The position numbers and the translations under genes are program-made. From DATJBC01 sp035515515 (GTDB lineage: Bacteria; Actinomycetota; Acidimicrobiia; Acidimicrobiales; UBA8190), in contig DATJBC010000177.1 in assembly GCA_035515515.1 (NCBI GenBank), positions 1 through 23,007 of the forward strand: a stretch of 23,007 bases of DNA, read 5' to 3'. The first letter of the stretch is position 1. The number at the start of each line of letters is the position of its first letter. Of the stretch, positions 20,883 through 23,007 are shown piece after piece. The notes under the pieces are model-generated. The model did no database searches and had not been told where the DNA came from. It saw only the letters and a list, made by a program, of their open reading frames with translations.

Positions 20883-22079
20883 TCACAGCCGGTCGACGAT
20901 GGCGGCGGCGAACTCCGAGCACTTCACCTCGGTGGCGCCCTCCATCAGGCGGGCGAAGTCGTAGGTGACGATCTTCTCGGCGATGGTGGCCTCCATGGCG
21001 GCCACGATGTCCGCGGCGGCGTCGGCCCACCCCAGGTGCTCGAACATGAGCACGCCCGACAGGATGACCGACCCGGGGTTCACCTTGTCGAGCCCGGCGT
21101 ACTTGGGGGCCGTGCCGTGCGTGGCCTCGAACACGCCGTGGCCGGTCACGTAGTTGATGTTCCCGCCGGGGGCGATGCCGATGCCCCCCACCTGGGCCGC
21201 CAGGGCGTCGGAGAGGTAGTCGCCGTTGAGGTTGGTGGTGGCGATGACGTCGAACTCGTCGGGACGGGTGAGCACCTGCTGGAGGGTGATGTCGGCGATG
21301 GCGTCCTTCACGAGCAGGCGGTCGCCGGGGTCGCCGCCGCAGTCGTCCCAGCCCACGGCCACGTCGGCGAACTCGTCGCGCACGACCTCGTAGCCCCAGG
21401 TGCGGAAGGCCCCCTCGGTGAACTTCTGGATGTTGCCCTTGTGCACCAGGGTGACGCTGCGCCGGTGGTGTCGCACGGCGTACTCGAGGGCGGCCCGCAC
21501 CAGCCGCTTGGAGCCCGACTCCGAGATGGGCTTGAGCCCCAGGCCCGACTGGGGGCGGATCTCCCAGCCCAGTTCGTCGCGCACGAAGTCCGCCAGGCGG
21601 TCGGCCTCGGGGCTGCCCGCCTGGACCTCGAGGCCGGCGTAGACGTCCTCGGTGTTCTCCCGGAAGATGACCATGTCGACCTTCTCGGGGTGGCGGACGG
21701 GGGAGGGCACGCCCGTGAACCAGCGCACCGGGCGCAGGCACACGTAGAGGTCCAGGATCTGGCGCAGCGCCACGTTGAGGGAGCGGATCCCGCCCCCCAC
21801 CGGGGTGGTGAGCGGCCCCTTGATGCCGATGAGGTGCTCGTGGAAGGCCTGCACGGTCTCCTCGGGCAGCCAGTCGCCGGTCTCCTTGAAGGCCTTCTCC
21901 CCCGCCAGGACCTCCCTCCAGGCGACGGCCCTGCCGTGCTTGGCGGCGGCGGCGTCGAAGACCAGGCGGGCCGCGGGCCAGATGTCCACCCCGGTGCCGT
22001 CCCCCTCGATGAAGGGGACGATGGGCTCGTCGGGGACCTGCAGGGCGCCGTCGGGGCCCATGGTGATGCGCTGTGCCAT
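20883..22079 (-). CDS. icd: Isocitrate dehydrogenase (NADP-dependent)
   Basis: 398 residues, the homodimeric bacterial type. It makes 2-oxoglutarate, CO2 and NADPH. Substrate-binding GGGIRSLNVALRQ holds S100, equivalent to the E. coli Ser113 that AceK phosphorylates. R140-E-N-T-E-D-V-Y147 and K214 in VHKGN are the catalytic Tyr/Lys; D287 and D291 in LNGDYLSD bind the metal. H321-GTAPK326-Y327 is the NADP-type signature (Lys-Tyr). The start is the ATG at 22079, set by a TAGGCT box 8 bases upstream; the in-frame extension to 22202 lies within metF. metF ends 11 bases before it, so icd can be read both from its own leaderless promoter and by read-through. No aceK is seen nearby. Confidence 0.96.
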   Translation of the reverse strand: MAQRITMGPDGALQVPDEPIVPFIEGDGTGVDIWPAARLVFDAAAAKHGRAVAWREVLAGEKAFKETGDWLPEETVQAFHEHLIGIKGPLTTPVGGGIRSLNVALRQILDLYVCLRPVRWFTGVPSPVRHPEKVDMVIFRENTEDVYAGLEVQAGSPEADRLADFVRDELGWEIRPQSGLGLKPISESGSKRLVRAALEYAVRHHRRSVTLVHKGNIQKFTEGAFRTWGYEVVRDEFADVAVGWDDCGGDPGDRLLVKDAIADITLQQVLTRPDEFDVIATTNLNGDYLSDALAAQVGGIGIAPGGNINYVTGHGVFEATHGTAPKYAGLDKVNPGSVILSGVLMFEHLGWADAAADIVAAMEATIAEKIVTYDFARLMEGATEVKCSEFAAAIVDRL

Positions 22080-22087
22080 GCCGGACG

Positions 22088-22093
22088 AGCCTA
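22088..22093 (-). promoter_or_regulatory. Putative leaderless -10 box (TAGGCT) of icd
   Basis: TAGGCT on the minus strand, 8 bases before the icd ATG at 22079. Its first three bases are the TAG stop codon of metF, the same stop-in-promoter arrangement seen before the UPF0182 gene. Confidence 0.55.
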
Positions 22094-22957
22094 AGCGGTC
22101 GGCGCGAGCCCCAGTGCGGCGTAGATCTCCCGGGTCGCGCTCGACCGGTTGAGCGTGTAGAAGTGCAGCCCCGGAGCACCCACGTCGAGCAGTTGCCGGC
22201 ACAGCTCCGTCGCCAGCCCCACGCCCGTCCGGCGCACCTCCTCGTCGCCGCCCCGGGCGGCCGCCTCCTCCAGGCGGGCCACGGCCCAGCCGGGGACGGC
22301 CGCCCCCATGGTGGCCATGCGGGGCACCGAGCTCAGCGACGTCACCGGCATGATGCCGGGGAGCACGGGCTTGTCCACCCCCCGGGCGGCCAGGTCGTCC
22401 ATGAGGCGCACGTACTCGTCGACCTCGAAGAAGAACTGCGTCACGCCGAAGTCGGCCAGGCGCAGCTTCGCGGCCAGGTAGTCGCGGTCGCCGGCCATGG
22501 TGGGCGAGTCGGGGTGGCCGGCGGGCTGGGCGGCCACGCCGATGGAGAAGCCGCCCACGGCCCGGGCCAGCTCGACGAGCTCGACGGCGTGGCGCAGCTC
22601 CCCCACCCCGGCGCCGGGGTCGGTGGGCGGGTCGCCGCCCAGGGCCATGAGGTTCTCCACCCCGGCCCGGCGGAACGACACCAGGATCTCGGCCAGCTCG
22701 AGCCGGGTGTGGGCCACGCAGATCAGGTGGGCCATGGGGTTGAGCGACGTCGTGCGCAGCATGCCGGCGACCAGGTCGTGCGTGCGCTGGCGCGACTCGC
22801 GCCCGCCCCGGTAGGTGACCGACACGAACGACGGCGCCAGCGGCTCGAGCTCGCGCAGCGTCCGGACCAACAGGGCCTGCTCCTTGTCGTTCTTGGGCGG
22901 GAAGAACTCGAAGGAGTAGGTGCGGCCGTTGGCCAGGAGCTTGGAGATGAGCGCCAT
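22091..22957 (-). CDS. metF: 5,10-methylenetetrahydrofolate reductase
   Basis: 288 residues from the ATG at 22957. It reduces methylene-THF to methyl-THF for methionine synthesis, using FAD in a TIM barrel. E17 in FEFFPPK is the catalytic Glu; D109 in ALGGDPP matches the flavin-tuning Asp120 of E. coli MetF; Q174 in TQFFFE matches the substrate-binding Gln. Length is as for E. coli. TTG (22966) and GTG (22963) starts exist in frame, but ATG is preferred. A TAGCAT hexamer (22972-22967) sits 9 bases before the ATG, so the leader would be only two or three bases. The gene ends 11 bases before icd. The 41 bases between 22967 and the right edge show no other feature. Confidence 0.94.
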   Translation of the reverse strand: MALISKLLANGRTYSFEFFPPKNDKEQALLVRTLRELEPLAPSFVSVTYRGGRESRQRTHDLVAGMLRTTSLNPMAHLICVAHTRLELAEILVSFRRAGVENLMALGGDPPTDPGAGVGELRHAVELVELARAVGGFSIGVAAQPAGHPDSPTMAGDRDYLAAKLRLADFGVTQFFFEVDEYVRLMDDLAARGVDKPVLPGIMPVTSLSSVPRMATMGAAVPGWAVARLEEAAARGGDEEVRRTGVGLATELCRQLLDVGAPGLHFYTLNRSSATREIYAALGLAPTA

Positions 22958-22966
22958 GACCACCAA

Positions 22967-22972
22967 ATGCTA
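22967..22972 (-). promoter_or_regulatory. Putative -10 box (TAGCAT) of metF
   Basis: TAGCAT on the minus strand, 9 bases before the ATG at 22957. It fits TANNNT and would give an almost leaderless mRNA. The -35 region is partly cut by the window edge. Confidence 0.45.
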
Positions 22973-23007
22973 CCGCCGCCCCGTTTCCTGGACCCCGGCC
23001 CGACCGG

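Noticed and set aside
1..23007. tRNA, rRNA, CRISPR array, insertion sequence, prophage or defence system
   Set aside because: No cloverleaf, repeat-spacer pattern, transposase, integrase or terminal inverted repeat was seen on either strand; the Mu-F-like tail at 1984-3918 is not accompanied by any phage gene.

Overview
The window is one contiguous piece of a very GC-rich (about 70% or more by eye) actinobacterial chromosome. Two WhiB-type iron-sulfur regulators, a UPF0182 membrane protein, a DivIVA/Wag31-type N-terminus, a mycobacterial-type (Sdh1-like) succinate dehydrogenase, TANNNT -10 boxes placed directly in front of start codons and an E-D-R-L-W-R-H-P-S-E motif all point to Actinomycetota. 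The presence of mreB and the overall mixture suggest the class Acidimicrobiia or a close uncultured relative (inference). I see no tRNA, rRNA, CRISPR array, insertion sequence or phage integration site, and no frameshifted gene. No stretch longer than about 260 bases lacks a gene; the largest gaps (about 9866-10110, 11543-11798 and 15260-15473) hold promoter and operator-like sequence.

Region 1 (1-9865) is an envelope and proteostasis cluster. It contains a partial UPF0182 membrane protein, a DivIVA-headed coiled-coil protein with an unusual Cys/His-rich tail, a YlbL-type PDZ/Lon-like protease, a HEAT-repeat protein, MreB, an HtrA-like protein that has lost all three catalytic residues, a DUF2342-type metalloprotease homologue with an altered zinc motif, and a small unknown protein. 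From memory, the UPF0182 / PDZ-Lon / DUF2342 trio matches Rv3193c-Rv3194c-Rv3195 of Mycobacterium tuberculosis, where a whiB gene is also close. Here the core is interrupted by the DivIVA, HEAT, MreB and pseudo-HtrA genes.

Region 2 (9866-11800) carries a whiB gene followed by a glutamate formimidoyltransferase-family gene. A second, WhiB2/WhmD-like gene converges on it, and the two stop codons share one CTAG.

Region 3 (11799-15259) is a translationally coupled pair of a MoxR/chelatase-type AAA+ ATPase and a von Willebrand factor A protein, a chaperone-like system of unknown client.

Region 4 (15474-22957) is a central-metabolism block: sdhC-sdhA-sdhB with an SCP2-like gene and a small acidic protein downstream on the + strand, then mdh, icd and metF on the - strand. 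Three TCA-cycle enzymes (succinate, malate and isocitrate dehydrogenases) and one folate enzyme lie within 7.5 kb.

Two cross-cutting signals stand out. At least seven genes have a TANNNT hexamer 7-9 bases before the start codon (four are exactly TAGGCT), implying widespread leaderless transcription; in two cases the -10 box begins with the stop codon of the upstream gene. Convergent gene pairs are separated by hairpins, two of which incorporate stop codons.
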